From DAOUEX01 sp034430235 (GTDB lineage: Bacteria; Chloroflexota; Anaerolineae; UBA2200): 64,000 nucleotides of DNA. Of the stretch, positions 36,201 to 45,112 are shown in pieces. Position numbers and translations under genes: made by a program. The notes under the pieces were generated by a model. It was not told the origin of the DNA. It saw only the letters and a list, made by a program, of their open reading frames with translations, and did not search any database. Numbering within the stretch: position 1 is the stretch's first letter; the number at the start of each line of letters is the position of its first letter. The stretch is taken from contig CAYZGO010000014.1 of NCBI GenBank assembly GCA_964478075.1, positions 21,314-85,313 of the forward strand. Reading direction: 5' to 3'.

Positions 36201-37175
36201 CTGGGAATGTAATGGGTTGATGGCCAGCGTCAGTACCAATTCATTGATGTCGCCACCAGTTGGTTCCCAAGTCTCACCGCTGTCGGTGCTTCGCCGTACA
36301 CCATGTGTGCCAACTGCTGCATACAGGATAGTCGTGTTGTAAGGATCAATTGCCAGAGAGTGAACAATGCTCTCGCCGATTCCTTCATTAGCAGCTTGCC
36401 ACCCATCAGCGGCGTCCGTGCTGCGGTAGACGCCAGCCTCTGTAGCGGCGTAGAGAACGCTGGGGCGGAGGGGATCAATAGCCAGTGCCTGTACTTGCAG
36501 CCCCTCTGGCATACCGTTGCTGGCGCGTTGCCATTGCTGCCCGCCGTTAGTACTCTTGAACACGCCGCTGTCAGTACCCGCGTACAGTACGTCTGTTGTG
36601 ACGTAATCCATCACCAATGACCAGACGGTCTCTTCGGGTAGTCCTTCGCTGCTTGCACTCCATTCGTTCCCACCATCAATGCTTTTGAACACCTGCCCGT
36701 TTGTGCCAGCGTAGATAACAGAGGTGTTCATGGGGTCTACCGCAAGAGAGAAGACCAGCTTGCGCGTCAAGCCCACAGCAGCCCGTGACCAGGTCTGACC
36801 ACTGTTGATACTGCGATAGACTCCGGGGTAAGTGCCTGCGTAGAGGATGTGCGAGTCGGTAGGATCTATGGTCAGTGCTCTGACCTCTTGCCCGGTGGGC
36901 AAGCCATCACTTGAATGCTGCCACATCGCCCCACCATCTCGACTGGTGTAGACGCCACCGTCAGCGCCTGCATAAATGATGCTGGGATTTTGGCTATCTA
37001 TCAAAAGGACATTGATTTTGCCGCCGCTTGGGCCCTGTGTTTGTTCCCAGGTGACTGTACCCTGAGCCTGAGTCTGCAGCACGTGCAGAAAGATGGCTCC
37101 CACAGCCAGCAGGAATACAAGCGTGATTTGGATCAGTATTCTTTTTGCGTTGCGCAGTGGCTGTTCACTTTTCAT
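33282..37175 (-). CDS. Membrane protein: double beta-propeller outside, P-loop ATPase inside
   Basis: 1,297 residues. A signal-anchor helix (about residues 12-36) is followed by 14 repeats of the BNR/YCF48 type, each with a core such as LYAGTDSGVFKSTNGGQQW; fourteen would make two seven-bladed propellers. A membrane helix, VILAAAALAMTFFAGRWFL, lies near residues 677-697. The cytoplasmic part has a unique region of about 260 residues and then a STAND/AAA-like ATPase: FFGRDYELKTI, Walker A GGRRIGKTS (about 973) and Walker B IVILLDEVDAL (about 1,050), with a winged-helix-like end. The ATG overlaps the dnaE stop as ATGA. A membrane sensor or signalling ATPase is likely; the ligand is unknown. Confidence 0.8.
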   Translation of the reverse strand: MKSEQPLRNAKRILIQITLVFLLAVGAIFLHVLQTQAQGTVTWEQTQGPSGGKINVLLIDSQNPSIIYAGADGGVYTSRDGGAMWQHSSDGLPTGQEVRALTIDPTDSHILYAGTYPGVYRSINSGQTWSRAAVGLTRKLVFSLAVDPMNTSVIYAGTNGQVFKSIDGGNEWSASSEGLPEETVWSLVMDYVTTDVLYAGTDSGVFKSTNGGQQWQRASNGMPEGLQVQALAIDPLRPSVLYAATEAGVYRSTDAADGWQAANEGIGESIVHSLAIDPYNTTILYAAVGTHGVRRSTDSGETWEPTGGDINELVLTLAINPLHSQVIYAGTGRGVYYSSEAGQRWEPRNGGLINTNVLLLVAVPQRPRHLYAATGLDVHKTTDDGQTWVPINEGLARPNVLTMAVDPLLPDTLYAGTWYSEIYQSIDSGSTWRLVNGGLARGAQINALVIQRTARARSDQTSGVLYAGTNGAGVFNSTDGGVSWTAVNNGLDDLHVQVLALAPTEGGILYAGTSSSIYHLNLDSGTDPGRLLWQPAQHGLPREEVHSIVVDERSPNVIYAATATGTGEIYRSTDGGSSWTAIGRGSLPTNIKIQALAINPSRGRPNTLYASTDGGVFRSEDGGSSWRAINDGLPPHANVLTILVDVKRSCLYASINNGGVYRGIDAGTGLISWSMLARVILAAAALAMTFFAGRWFLQSSQGMQDQVFERNWPLWREEIRRILQNQNDVKADTLVHVPTKLRIRALQQYVQEHRDDNLVLRLDPPVLEPANSLQVSGFLRNWRAAQESLKSVAAFRPAVSRIADQLCQLLGFTLLDTRSYKELHGYVIKAPALRLKVPPTFPIVFTQKHDLVEQDVDDLRDLMRILNGSSYLALLVVPDNETSAGRERGPKTRFERLTRGMAHDFVVMDFGDLYGIFVAKDPEKRFTQILLRQVDLTVVSPYVTSGPVPENMFFGRDYELKTITRTIKDNSFAIVGGRRIGKTSILTKLHRLFTDATDYYSLYLNCQSVQNYRDFCDAIDTTWKLSLPDCSPENLRWFVARMKQKREGQRIVILLDEVDALLKYDTMNQERLFKALRALSQESYCRFVFCGERVLYASLHHSSSAFFNFCNVIQLSYLNHRDTGRIVLEPMQEMGIGFEDASKLIQEVIDLSACHPSIVQYICQELITLLNARGDRLITLTDLDTIGGSSQFREHLIEVMWGNTTALERLITLLILDKPSVTFAQIEDALREHGAEVSTAAMEQALDGLILCSVLNREDQEYYFMAPAFPSVITATQDVKSLVQETIQHLRSEGLIT

Positions 37176-40100
37176 ACTTCTATTCCTCGGACGTGGAGAG
37201 CATTCTCTCCTAAGGTTTCCCTCAATACTTTCTCCAATTCGGGATTGAAGTGCGTAGTTACATTCGGGAAATCTAGTTGTACGCTGCCCTGATCGCTGAT
37301 GATGTTGAAGCAAAAGCGATCCGACCCTGGATGCTGCTCAAGGATCTCGTAGACCTTTCTCAGAAGGTGCATATCCTTGTCATGATTGCCACTGTAGTGG
37401 AGATTGATTTCTAAAAGACGCACGCGTGCCGCCGCATTATCTTGGCTGGTGTCGGCCAGCGCATAGTCCTGTACAGAATCGCCAATGACCTGAACGACAC
37501 CATTGCGTACGTCTACCTTACCTGTTATAACGAGTAACCTGTCTTCGGCCAGGAACTCTTTGTACTTCTTATAGGTCCTAGGGAAGATAACGACGTCTAT
37601 ACTGCCATTCAAGTCCTCCACTTCGATGAAGGCCATCTCGTCGCCCTTGCGTGTGATTATGGTGCGGGCTCTGGTTACTATCCCACCAATAGTCACTTTG
37701 CGTCTCTTGAGGGAATCGTCAATCTGATCAAGCGGTGTGCAGTCTTTGAGGCGACTTTGTGCCATGCGTTGCAGAGGATGCTCCGAGATGTAGACACCCA
37801 GAAGCTCTTTTTCCCAGGCGAGCATATCGTTCGGCGAAATAGGCGGGACAGGCAGCTGGTCGGACATCAATTCGGAGTCACCGGAAATATCAGGCTGTAG
37901 AGTGTCAAGCGTCAGTTGTCCAACTGAACGGGCCCGGTGAGATAGGTGGCTGAGACCTAGCATGCGGTCAATGATTGCCAGCAGCCTGGGTCTGTCACAG
38001 AGAGTGTCCAGGGCGCCCGCCTTAATCAGGCACTCCAGAGCACGTTTGTTGACCTGTCGCAGATCCACTCGCCGGCAAAAGTCCGCCACTCCGGCAAAAG
38101 GGTCGTCGTTGGCACGGGCCTTCAGTATGACTTGCAGCGGCCCTTCGCCCACGTTCTTGATAGCTCCCAAGCCAAAGCGGATAGCAGAAGTGTAAGACTG
38201 TGCGCGGCCATCCGTTGCCTGCGCTTCTGAAGCTAGAGCCTCTATGGTGAAGTCTATGTCGCTACGATTCACATCGGGAGGTAAGACCTCAATGCCAAGG
38301 CGACGGCATTCAGCAACGAGAACGGCTATCCTGTCGGGCTTGTGGCGCTCAACGGAGAGCAGGGCCGTCATATACTCAACGGGATAACGTGCTTTGAGGT
38401 AAGCTGTCTGACAAGTGATCACAGCGTAAACTGCGCTATGGGCCTTGTTGAAGCCATAATTTGCAAAGTACTCGATGGCAGCAAAGATCTCTTCGGCATT
38501 GTCTTTGGGTATGCCGCGCTCTACAGCACCACGTACGAATTTGTTCCGCTGTTTTTTGAGTTCTTTCTCCTTCTTCTTGCCCACGGCCCGGCGCATCAAG
38601 TCCGCTTCGGCGCTGCTGTATCCGGCGATGTCAGTAGCTATGCGGATGATCTGCTCCTGATAGACAATGATGCCGTAGGTTTCGCGTAACATAGGTTCCA
38701 GGCTTGGATGGACAAGCTCGACTTTTTCTTGGCCGTGTTTACGAGCGATAAAGCTGTCAATGAACTGCATGGGCCCAGGCCGGTAAAGGGAGAGCAGGGC
38801 TACCACATCCTCAAAGTTCGAGGGCTGTAGGTTCTGCAACACACGGCGCATTCCCGCGCTCTCCACCTGAAACAGGCCGGCAACGTCCCCTGTGGAGAGC
38901 AATTCGTATATGCTCGGATCGTCAATAGGAATGGTGTCCAGACGGAGTGCCATATCGTGACGTGCATTGATCAAGTCTACAGCACGTCTCATGATGGTCA
39001 AGGTGGACAGGCCAAGGAAGTCAACCTTCAGCAGGCCAATATCTTCCAGAACACCCATCGAGTACTGGGTGATGAGATCTTGACCCTTTGGAATGCGCTG
39101 CACAGGCACGTATTCGGTTAGCGGTTTATCGGCGATGACGACGCCAGCCGCGTGTGTGGAAACGTGGCGCGAGGTGCCCTCGAGCCGGCGGGCTTTGTCA
39201 ATGAGGTCACGGATATAGTCGTCCTGTTCATAGATGGTCCGCAGTTCCTGGGATGACTCTAATGCATCCTGCAGCTTCACCTTTGGGCCCCGGGGCACCA
39301 GTTTAGCGAGCCGGTCGACCTCTCCGTAAGGAAGACCCAGAGCGCGGCCAACATCGCGGATAGATGCGCGTGCTGCCATGGTGCCAAAGGTGGCGATCTG
39401 GGCGACCCTGTCACTGCCGTACTTGTGAATGACATACTCGATCATCTCAGCACGACGGTCATCTGGAAAGTCCAGATCAATGTCAGGCATGGTGATCCGG
39501 CCAGGGTTGAGGAAACGCTCAAAAATCAGGCCGTGGCTCAGCGGTTCCAGATTGGTAAGGCCTAACGAATAAGCTACGATACTGCCTGCTGCCGAGCCAC
39601 GCACATTCCACCAGATGTCCTCACTTTGGGCGTAGCGTACCAGATCCCACACAATGAGGAAATAGGCATCAAAGCCCATCTCGTGGATGATTTTCAGTTC
39701 ATGGTTCAGGCGAGCATCCAGTTCTGGAGTGATGAGCGAATAGCGCCGCTGCATTCCCTCCTTGCAGAGATGGGCGAGATAGGTTTGAGCAGTGTAGCCC
39801 TTGGGCACCTCGAAAGGCGGTAGGTGAAAACCTTTGTTCTCGAGCTCAAGCTTGCAACTTGCCGCAATCCGCTCAGTGTTCTTTAGCGCCTCAGGGAAGT
39901 CGGCGAACAGGGTGGCCATCTCTTGCCCACTTTTGAGATAGAAGTCATCGCCGCCCATACGCATACGGTTGGGGTTGTCCATCGTTGTGCCGGTTTGAAT
40001 ACAAAGCAGCACTTCGTGCGCCGCTGCATCTTCCTGGTGCACGTAATGCACATCGTTGGTGGCTACAACGTCAACGCCGAGCTCGCGACCAAGTGCCAGC

Positions 40101-40672
40101 AGAGCCTGGTCGATCGCTTCCAGTTCAGGCTGGGCCACGTGTCGCTGCAATTCCAGGTAAAAGTTGCGCGCACCAAATGTGTTCTGGTACCAGCGCACGG
40201 CATCGCGCGCGGCATCCATTCGTCCACTCTGGATCAGGCGAGGGATCTCGCCTGAACTGCAAGCACTCAAGGCCGTCAGACCCGCGCTGTGCTCCTGCAG
40301 AAGCTCCTTGTCAACGCGAGGCTTGTAGTAGAAGCCTTCTAGATGGGCCTTTGTTGTCAACTGAATGAGATTCTTGTAGCCCGTCTTATCTCTAGCCAGC
40401 AGAACCAGGTGGAAGGGTCGAGCGTGCGTCCGTGAGGCGCGCTTGAACCTGTCCTGAAGTGCAAGGTACACCTCGCAGCCGATGATTGGCTTGATGCCAT
40501 GCTTCTTCGCAGCCTGGTAGAATTCCATGACGCCATACATCGTGCCATGATCAGTGATGGCCAGAGCCTCCATATCAAGCTCTTTGGCACGCCCGACAAG
40601 GTCCTCGATTTTACACATGCCATCGAGGAGAGAGTACTCGGTATGGACGTGGAGGTGGGTGAATCCTGACAT
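37172..40672 (-). CDS. dnaE: DNA polymerase III subunit alpha
   Basis: 1,166 residues, the normal length for DnaE. The N-terminal PHP domain starts FTHLHVHTEYSLLDGMCKI, the catalytic Asp residues lie in MPDIDLDFPDDRR, and helix-hairpin-helix and OB-fold regions follow (VTIGGIVTRARTIITRKGDE). It is the replicative polymerase. ATG at 40672 is chosen because homologs start right before the PHP motif; the frame is open to 40864 but the extra part does not look coding. It is embedded in a metabolic operon and its stop overlaps the start of the propeller/ATPase gene. Confidence 0.95.
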   Translation of the reverse strand: MSGFTHLHVHTEYSLLDGMCKIEDLVGRAKELDMEALAITDHGTMYGVMEFYQAAKKHGIKPIIGCEVYLALQDRFKRASRTHARPFHLVLLARDKTGYKNLIQLTTKAHLEGFYYKPRVDKELLQEHSAGLTALSACSSGEIPRLIQSGRMDAARDAVRWYQNTFGARNFYLELQRHVAQPELEAIDQALLALGRELGVDVVATNDVHYVHQEDAAAHEVLLCIQTGTTMDNPNRMRMGGDDFYLKSGQEMATLFADFPEALKNTERIAASCKLELENKGFHLPPFEVPKGYTAQTYLAHLCKEGMQRRYSLITPELDARLNHELKIIHEMGFDAYFLIVWDLVRYAQSEDIWWNVRGSAAGSIVAYSLGLTNLEPLSHGLIFERFLNPGRITMPDIDLDFPDDRRAEMIEYVIHKYGSDRVAQIATFGTMAARASIRDVGRALGLPYGEVDRLAKLVPRGPKVKLQDALESSQELRTIYEQDDYIRDLIDKARRLEGTSRHVSTHAAGVVIADKPLTEYVPVQRIPKGQDLITQYSMGVLEDIGLLKVDFLGLSTLTIMRRAVDLINARHDMALRLDTIPIDDPSIYELLSTGDVAGLFQVESAGMRRVLQNLQPSNFEDVVALLSLYRPGPMQFIDSFIARKHGQEKVELVHPSLEPMLRETYGIIVYQEQIIRIATDIAGYSSAEADLMRRAVGKKKEKELKKQRNKFVRGAVERGIPKDNAEEIFAAIEYFANYGFNKAHSAVYAVITCQTAYLKARYPVEYMTALLSVERHKPDRIAVLVAECRRLGIEVLPPDVNRSDIDFTIEALASEAQATDGRAQSYTSAIRFGLGAIKNVGEGPLQVILKARANDDPFAGVADFCRRVDLRQVNKRALECLIKAGALDTLCDRPRLLAIIDRMLGLSHLSHRARSVGQLTLDTLQPDISGDSELMSDQLPVPPISPNDMLAWEKELLGVYISEHPLQRMAQSRLKDCTPLDQIDDSLKRRKVTIGGIVTRARTIITRKGDEMAFIEVEDLNGSIDVVIFPRTYKKYKEFLAEDRLLVITGKVDVRNGVVQVIGDSVQDYALADTSQDNAAARVRLLEINLHYSGNHDKDMHLLRKVYEILEQHPGSDRFCFNIISDQGSVQLDFPNVTTHFNPELEKVLRETLGENALHVRGIEV

Positions 40673-40736
40673 GCCACAGCTTCTCTTGAGTGTAATAGGG
40701 GCCGACGAGCGGCCCTGGCCACCTGGTACGAATTGC

Positions 40737-42170
40737 CTAAAGGTGCGCCAGGCTCGTCCCAGCCGCGAGCAATTGCTGCACCTCCTGGCGGGTTTGAGCC
40801 TCGGCGTAGATGCGCAGCACTGGCTCAGTGCCGGAAGGTCGGATGAGCAGCCAGCTATCGTCATCCAAAAGGTACTTCACACCATCGCTGTTGTTGACGC
40901 GCACTACTCTGTGTTGCAGGATCCTGTTCGGCGCTTCCTCGGTCAATCGCCGGGTCAGTTCCTTTTTGTCGAAGGCTTGCGTGTGCACGTCGTTCCGTCC
41001 ATAGTAGAACTCGCCAAACTCCTGCATCAGCTCAGCAATGACCTCATCTAGAGGCTTGTGTTGATAAGCAAGCAATTCAACCAATAGCAGGCCCATCAAA
41101 ATCCCATCGCCGTCTGGTATGTGGCCCTTGATCGTAATGCCCCCGCTCTCCTCGCCCCCTATGAGCACATCCTTTTTCAGTATCAAATCGCAGATGTGGT
41201 TGAAGCCAACGGGGGTTTCATACATTGGTAGGCTGTAGTGTTTATTAAATCTGTTATGTAACTGTGTGGTCGAGACAGTCTTGACCACGGCCCCTTGCCC
41301 CTGTCTTTCCTCAACCAAGTGCCGCAAAGTGAGAGAGAAAATGCGGTGCGCGTCAACAAAATTGCCTTTCGCGTCCACGGCTCCGATGCGGTCTGCGTCG
41401 CCATCCGTGGCCAACCCAAGATCGTAGCGCCCGCGGCGCATCGTTGCTATCAGGTCGCCCAGGTTCCGTTCAATAGGCTCAGGGTGGATGCCAGCGAAGC
41501 CGGGATTCATCTCACCATGAAGCTCTATTACCTTACACCCGCCTTCTCGCAGAAAAGCCGAGATGTAGCCTCGCCCTGCTCCATACATAGGATCTACAGC
41601 CACACGCAGGCCCGATGCACCGATAGCTTCAAAGTCAACGAGTGTACGAACATGGGCCAGGTAAGCAGGCATCGGATCAAAACGCACCACTCCCTGATAC
41701 TCCTGGTCGAGGTTGGAGAGAGCCAAACCTTCAGTTGTGGGGAGCCGATCATTTGCCAGGTTTTGCTCGAGAATCTCCTCTATCCTGCGCGTCTCGTCGG
41801 ACATGGCTGGGCCACCATGACATGCCTTGAACTTGATCCCATTGTAGCGCGGCGGGTTGTGGCTGGCCGTGATCATGATTCCCCCTAACGCGCCCAGGTG
41901 CCGGATAGCGTAGGCCAGGGCTGGTGTGGGGCAGTCGGACTTGCTCAGGTAGACCGGTAGGCCGCTGTCAGCCAGAACGCGGGAAACTTCCAATGCATAG
42001 CGGTCGGACAGAAACCGGGTATCAAAGCCGACCACAACCGGGGCCGTTGAGTCTTCTCTCGTCTCGAGCAAGTGGTCGGCGATAGCCTTTGCCACGTGGC
42101 GCAGGTTGGCGAAAGTGAACTCGTCGCTGATAACCGCTCGCCAGCCATCTGTGCCGAATCTGATGGGCAT
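40737..42170 (-). CDS. Phosphoglucomutase/phosphomannomutase
   Basis: 477 residues, an alpha-D-phosphohexomutase. The phosphoserine loop is ITASHNPPRYNGIKF, the metal loop is LATDGDADRIGAVD, the sugar loop is GGEESGGI and the phosphate loop RPSGTEPVLRIYAE. It interconverts hexose 6- and 1-phosphates for nucleotide-sugar synthesis. One base separates it from the acyltransferase upstream, and both serve surface sugar supply. Glucose versus mannose specificity is not clear from sequence. Confidence 0.9.
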   Translation of the reverse strand: MPIRFGTDGWRAVISDEFTFANLRHVAKAIADHLLETREDSTAPVVVGFDTRFLSDRYALEVSRVLADSGLPVYLSKSDCPTPALAYAIRHLGALGGIMITASHNPPRYNGIKFKACHGGPAMSDETRRIEEILEQNLANDRLPTTEGLALSNLDQEYQGVVRFDPMPAYLAHVRTLVDFEAIGASGLRVAVDPMYGAGRGYISAFLREGGCKVIELHGEMNPGFAGIHPEPIERNLGDLIATMRRGRYDLGLATDGDADRIGAVDAKGNFVDAHRIFSLTLRHLVEERQGQGAVVKTVSTTQLHNRFNKHYSLPMYETPVGFNHICDLILKKDVLIGGEESGGITIKGHIPDGDGILMGLLLVELLAYQHKPLDEVIAELMQEFGEFYYGRNDVHTQAFDKKELTRRLTEEAPNRILQHRVVRVNNSDGVKYLLDDDSWLLIRPSGTEPVLRIYAEAQTRQEVQQLLAAGTSLAHL

Positions 42171-42171
42171 A

Positions 42172-42876
42172 CTATGCCTCCTGGGCCGTCATCTTTTGCG
42201 TAGAGAAAGTGTACTGACGCCCGCACGAAGGGCAAGAAAAGCATCGGCCTTCCCCAGACACACTTGCCCCGCCTAATAGATGGCGGGACTTGGCCCCGCC
42301 CGGCCCATGGCGGGACTTGGCGCCGCGCAACGTATGGCGGGACGTTGCCCCTGCAAGCCTGTGACCACACGCGCAGACAAAGCCTACCAGCCTGGCAGGA
42401 TTTCCCATGACCAGTCCATGTGCCACGACATCCTTGGTCACTATTGCGCCAGCGCCCACCATGGCGAACCGTTCCACGGTGACGCCGGGTAGGATTACCG
42501 CTCCCGCCCCAATCGAAGCTCCATACTGAATGAGGATCTGGCCCACCTCCCAGTCAGCATCTTGCTTCAGTTGCCCCTGGGGAGTAATGGCCCGCGGAAG
42601 CTTATCGTTGGTCAGACAGGCATACGGCCCAATGAAAACACCATCCTCAATCGTCACGCCGTGATAGATGGATGCATTATTCTGTATCTTGACCCGGTTC
42701 CCGATGGCCACGTCAAAGTCTATGTAGACGCCCTTGCCAATGATGCAAGAGCATCCGATCTGGGCACCTTCCCTGATTTGGGCCTGGTGCCAGATCTTCG
42801 TCCCCTCACCAATCTTGGCCAGGGGAGAAACCTCGGCTGTAGGGTGGATTTGCACGCGCTCTGTTGACACAAACAC
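42172..42876 (-). CDS. Hexapeptide N-acetyltransferase (WbpD-like) with repeat-interrupted zinc ribbon
   Basis: 234 residues. The first 165 form a left-handed beta-helix (IHPTAEVSPLAKIGEGTKIW, then IGKGVYIDFDVAIGNRVKIQ) like WbpD/WlbB, which acetylate the 3-amino group of UDP-sugar acids. The C-terminus holds two Cys pairs, CACGH and CPSCG, which would bind zinc. Between them lies a run of about 30 residues (LRGAKSRHGPGGAKSRHLLGG) coded by the 27-bp repeat. The reading frame is intact. A start near 42876 (FVSTERVQIHP) fits the family. Confidence 0.82.
   Translation of the reverse strand: MFVSTERVQIHPTAEVSPLAKIGEGTKIWHQAQIREGAQIGCSCIIGKGVYIDFDVAIGNRVKIQNNASIYHGVTIEDGVFIGPYACLTNDKLPRAITPQGQLKQDADWEVGQILIQYGASIGAGAVILPGVTVERFAMVGAGAIVTKDVVAHGLVMGNPARLVGFVCACGHRLAGATSRHTLRGAKSRHGPGGAKSRHLLGGASVSGEGRCFSCPSCGRQYTFSTQKMTAQEA
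42262..42351. repeat. 27-bp palindromic repeat array inside the acetyltransferase gene
   Basis: Three units start at 42282, 42309 and 42336 at exact 27-bp spacing, preceded by a partial unit. The core GGCGGGACTTGGCCCCGCC is nearly self-complementary (GCGGG...CCCGC). The same unit, also at 27-bp spacing, occurs at 45403-45515. Flanks are related too: both arrays begin with GCCTTCCCC followed by TGCCCCGCCTAA. Confidence 0.85.
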
Positions 42877-42900
42877 CTCGCGTGGATAGCGTGCGGGTTA

Positions 42901-44133
42901 CTACCGCTGATGCACGGTGTCGTACACGTCCATGATCTTTTCGCCCGCTGCGACCCAGGAATAGCGCTCGATGGCCCTCTGGCGCAGGCTCTCCCCCAGA
43001 GCTTGTGCGCGTTCTCTGTCCATCAGCATTGTCTCCAGGGCCTCTGCCAGAGAAGCCGCATCGCCGGGTCGCGCATACGCACCAAAGGTGTCCAGATACT
43101 CGCGGCTGACTGGCACGTCAAAAGCTACTGTAGGCAGGCCCATCGCCATGTAGTTGAGCAGTTTGCCGCTGCCCTCAGTCTCCGAGATCTTGGGCGCTAC
43201 CGCTACATCACCTAGAGCCAGAAATCTCGGTGCCTGCTCGTAAGGGATCTTGCCAGTGAAGGTGACCTGGTTGTCCAGGCCCAGTTTCCGTGCTTGTAAG
43301 CGATAGGTCTCGACTGCTGGGAAGCCCATGATCAAAAAGTGCACGTTAGGTCGGCGGGAAATCAGTTGGGCTGCTGCTTGCAGAAGGAGGCCGGTGCCCT
43401 GCCATTCAGCCAGCAGGCCCAAGTAAACCACTACTTGTCGGTCTGGTGGAATGCGCAAGCTGGCCTTTAGTGCTCCTGACGTCTCTTTCGACTGACCCGG
43501 AGCGAAGAAGTCAGCATTGACGGAATCAGGGATTGCAGTGATCTTGTCAGGTGGGCAATGGAAGTCGTTTGCCAACAGATCCGCCGCATGACGCGAACTG
43601 GTGATGATGGCACGAGGCAACTTGACAATCCCCTGTTCCAGCCAGCGCGCAGGGCGGTAGAACGGGCCAGCCGGATTCAGAAAATGGTGGTCTGTCATCT
43701 CGCTGGTCATGCTCCCCTGGAAGTCAAATACCAATGGCGCGCCCAGTACCTTGCTCACCGTGTAGCCGATGAGCGCTCCTTCGTGTATATGTCCATGCAC
43801 GACATCGGGCCTGACCTGGACGGCTACTAAGAGCGCCTTCAGCAACAGCAAGGCATCAAAGCCGATCTTGTGTCGCGAGGACCCCACCTCGTAATCTGCG
43901 CGCCATGGGATGCACATCGTGCGCCGGATGTCCAAACCGGCGACATCCCGTCCGTTGTGATAAGTACAGATGGTCACCCGATTGCCCATCTGCCGCAGAA
44001 TGAGTGCTTCCTCCAGAATGCGCACATGGCAGCCATAATCTGCGAAGAAGGAGGTGGGTGCGATCATCAGTACGCTATATGTTTTCCTGGATGCCTTGGG
44101 GCCTGGAGTGGGGTTCTGTGTAGCCTGTTCCAA
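42901..44133 (-). CDS. Glycosyltransferase family 4
   Basis: 410 residues. It has FFADYGCHVRILEEALILRQ at the N-terminus, VYLGLLAEWQGTGLLLQAA, and the donor-binding region SETEGSGKLLNYMAMGLPTV; in the last, EX7E is altered to fit a PimB-like branch. It lies between TyrA and the acetyltransferase gene with gaps of 4 and 24 bases, so it belongs to the long operon. The sugar acceptor is unknown. Confidence 0.86.
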   Translation of the reverse strand: MEQATQNPTPGPKASRKTYSVLMIAPTSFFADYGCHVRILEEALILRQMGNRVTICTYHNGRDVAGLDIRRTMCIPWRADYEVGSSRHKIGFDALLLLKALLVAVQVRPDVVHGHIHEGALIGYTVSKVLGAPLVFDFQGSMTSEMTDHHFLNPAGPFYRPARWLEQGIVKLPRAIITSSRHAADLLANDFHCPPDKITAIPDSVNADFFAPGQSKETSGALKASLRIPPDRQVVVYLGLLAEWQGTGLLLQAAAQLISRRPNVHFLIMGFPAVETYRLQARKLGLDNQVTFTGKIPYEQAPRFLALGDVAVAPKISETEGSGKLLNYMAMGLPTVAFDVPVSREYLDTFGAYARPGDAASLAEALETMLMDRERAQALGESLRQRAIERYSWVAAGEKIMDVYDTVHQR

Positions 44134-44137
44134 AAGT

Positions 44138-45091
44138 CTACTCTCTCTTTTGCTTACGCGGCCTGAAGGTTCCGCCCAGCATCATACTCATCATGCCAAA
44201 CTTGCTGTAATCAACCGCTTCGCCCTCGACGTGCTTATGCACCCATTTGGTGTGCATTGCCAGTGCGTCAGCAAAGGATTTCTGCAAGGACTCGTTGTCT
44301 TGCTCGGCGACAAGCTCACGAAGGTCCGACAGCTTGGGCAGGAGGGCATCGAGCCAGCGCACGACGTTGGCAGCATTCAAAGTACATAGATCCACAAGGC
44401 TTTCCGCGTCAGCTGCCAGCAGTTGCGTCACGCGCGTGAAATCCAGGCCGGATAGTTGGATCATCTCGCGGCTGGAAGGACTCTCATCAGCCATGACCTG
44501 CAGAGCCAGAGCCAGAAGCAGTGGCAACTGCTCTACGGCGGCAATCAAGCCATCGTGCTCGGCAGCGTCGAGGTAGTAAGACCTGGCACCTAGTGCTTCT
44601 ACCAGGTTGGAAACTGCTTGCAGGGCTTCTGGCGGCGTGTCCGTGGTTGGTGTCAGACAGTAGACGGCTCCTGCAAAGAGGTCGGCCGCAGGCGTCATGG
44701 GTTCGGGAACTACTTTCTGTATGATGGGATGTCCTCCGACGAAGCTGACCGTGTGTGGCAAGGACTCGCGAGCCCAGTTGAGCACGGGGACTTTCAGGCT
44801 GGCCGTGTCCGTCACTACACAGCCCTCCTTGAGGTCTTGAGCGATAGCTGCCAAGGTACTCTTGATGCCCGCCAGGGGAATGGCGATCACGATCAAATCG
44901 GCTCCGTCGCAGGCGTTAATTAGGTTCCATTCGGTGCGATCCACACAGCCGCTTTTGTGTGCGCGCTTAGCTGCGTGGCTGTCTTTGTCGTGGCCGATAA
45001 TCTCGAGGTCGGTCCCTGTCTGCTTGAGGGCCAGTCCGATCGAACTACCGACCAATCCCAGCCCAACGAGTGTTATTCTGAAAGCCATCAT
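44138..45091 (-). CDS. tyrA: Prephenate dehydrogenase
   Basis: 317 residues. It has the NAD-binding motif LVGLGLVGSSIGLALKQ, the central DTASLKVPVLNWA and GGHPIIQK, and the C-terminal helical domain. It oxidatively decarboxylates prephenate to 4-hydroxyphenylpyruvate for tyrosine. An AGGAG site precedes two adjacent ATG codons; the second (45088) has the better spacing. No other aromatic gene is nearby. Confidence 0.88.
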   Translation of the reverse strand: MMAFRITLVGLGLVGSSIGLALKQTGTDLEIIGHDKDSHAAKRAHKSGCVDRTEWNLINACDGADLIVIAIPLAGIKSTLAAIAQDLKEGCVVTDTASLKVPVLNWARESLPHTVSFVGGHPIIQKVVPEPMTPAADLFAGAVYCLTPTTDTPPEALQAVSNLVEALGARSYYLDAAEHDGLIAAVEQLPLLLALALQVMADESPSSREMIQLSGLDFTRVTQLLAADAESLVDLCTLNAANVVRWLDALLPKLSDLRELVAEQDNESLQKSFADALAMHTKWVHKHVEGEAVDYSKFGMMSMMLGGTFRPRKQKRE

Positions 45092-45112
45092 TTCTCCTAT
45101 AAGAGCAGTTTG

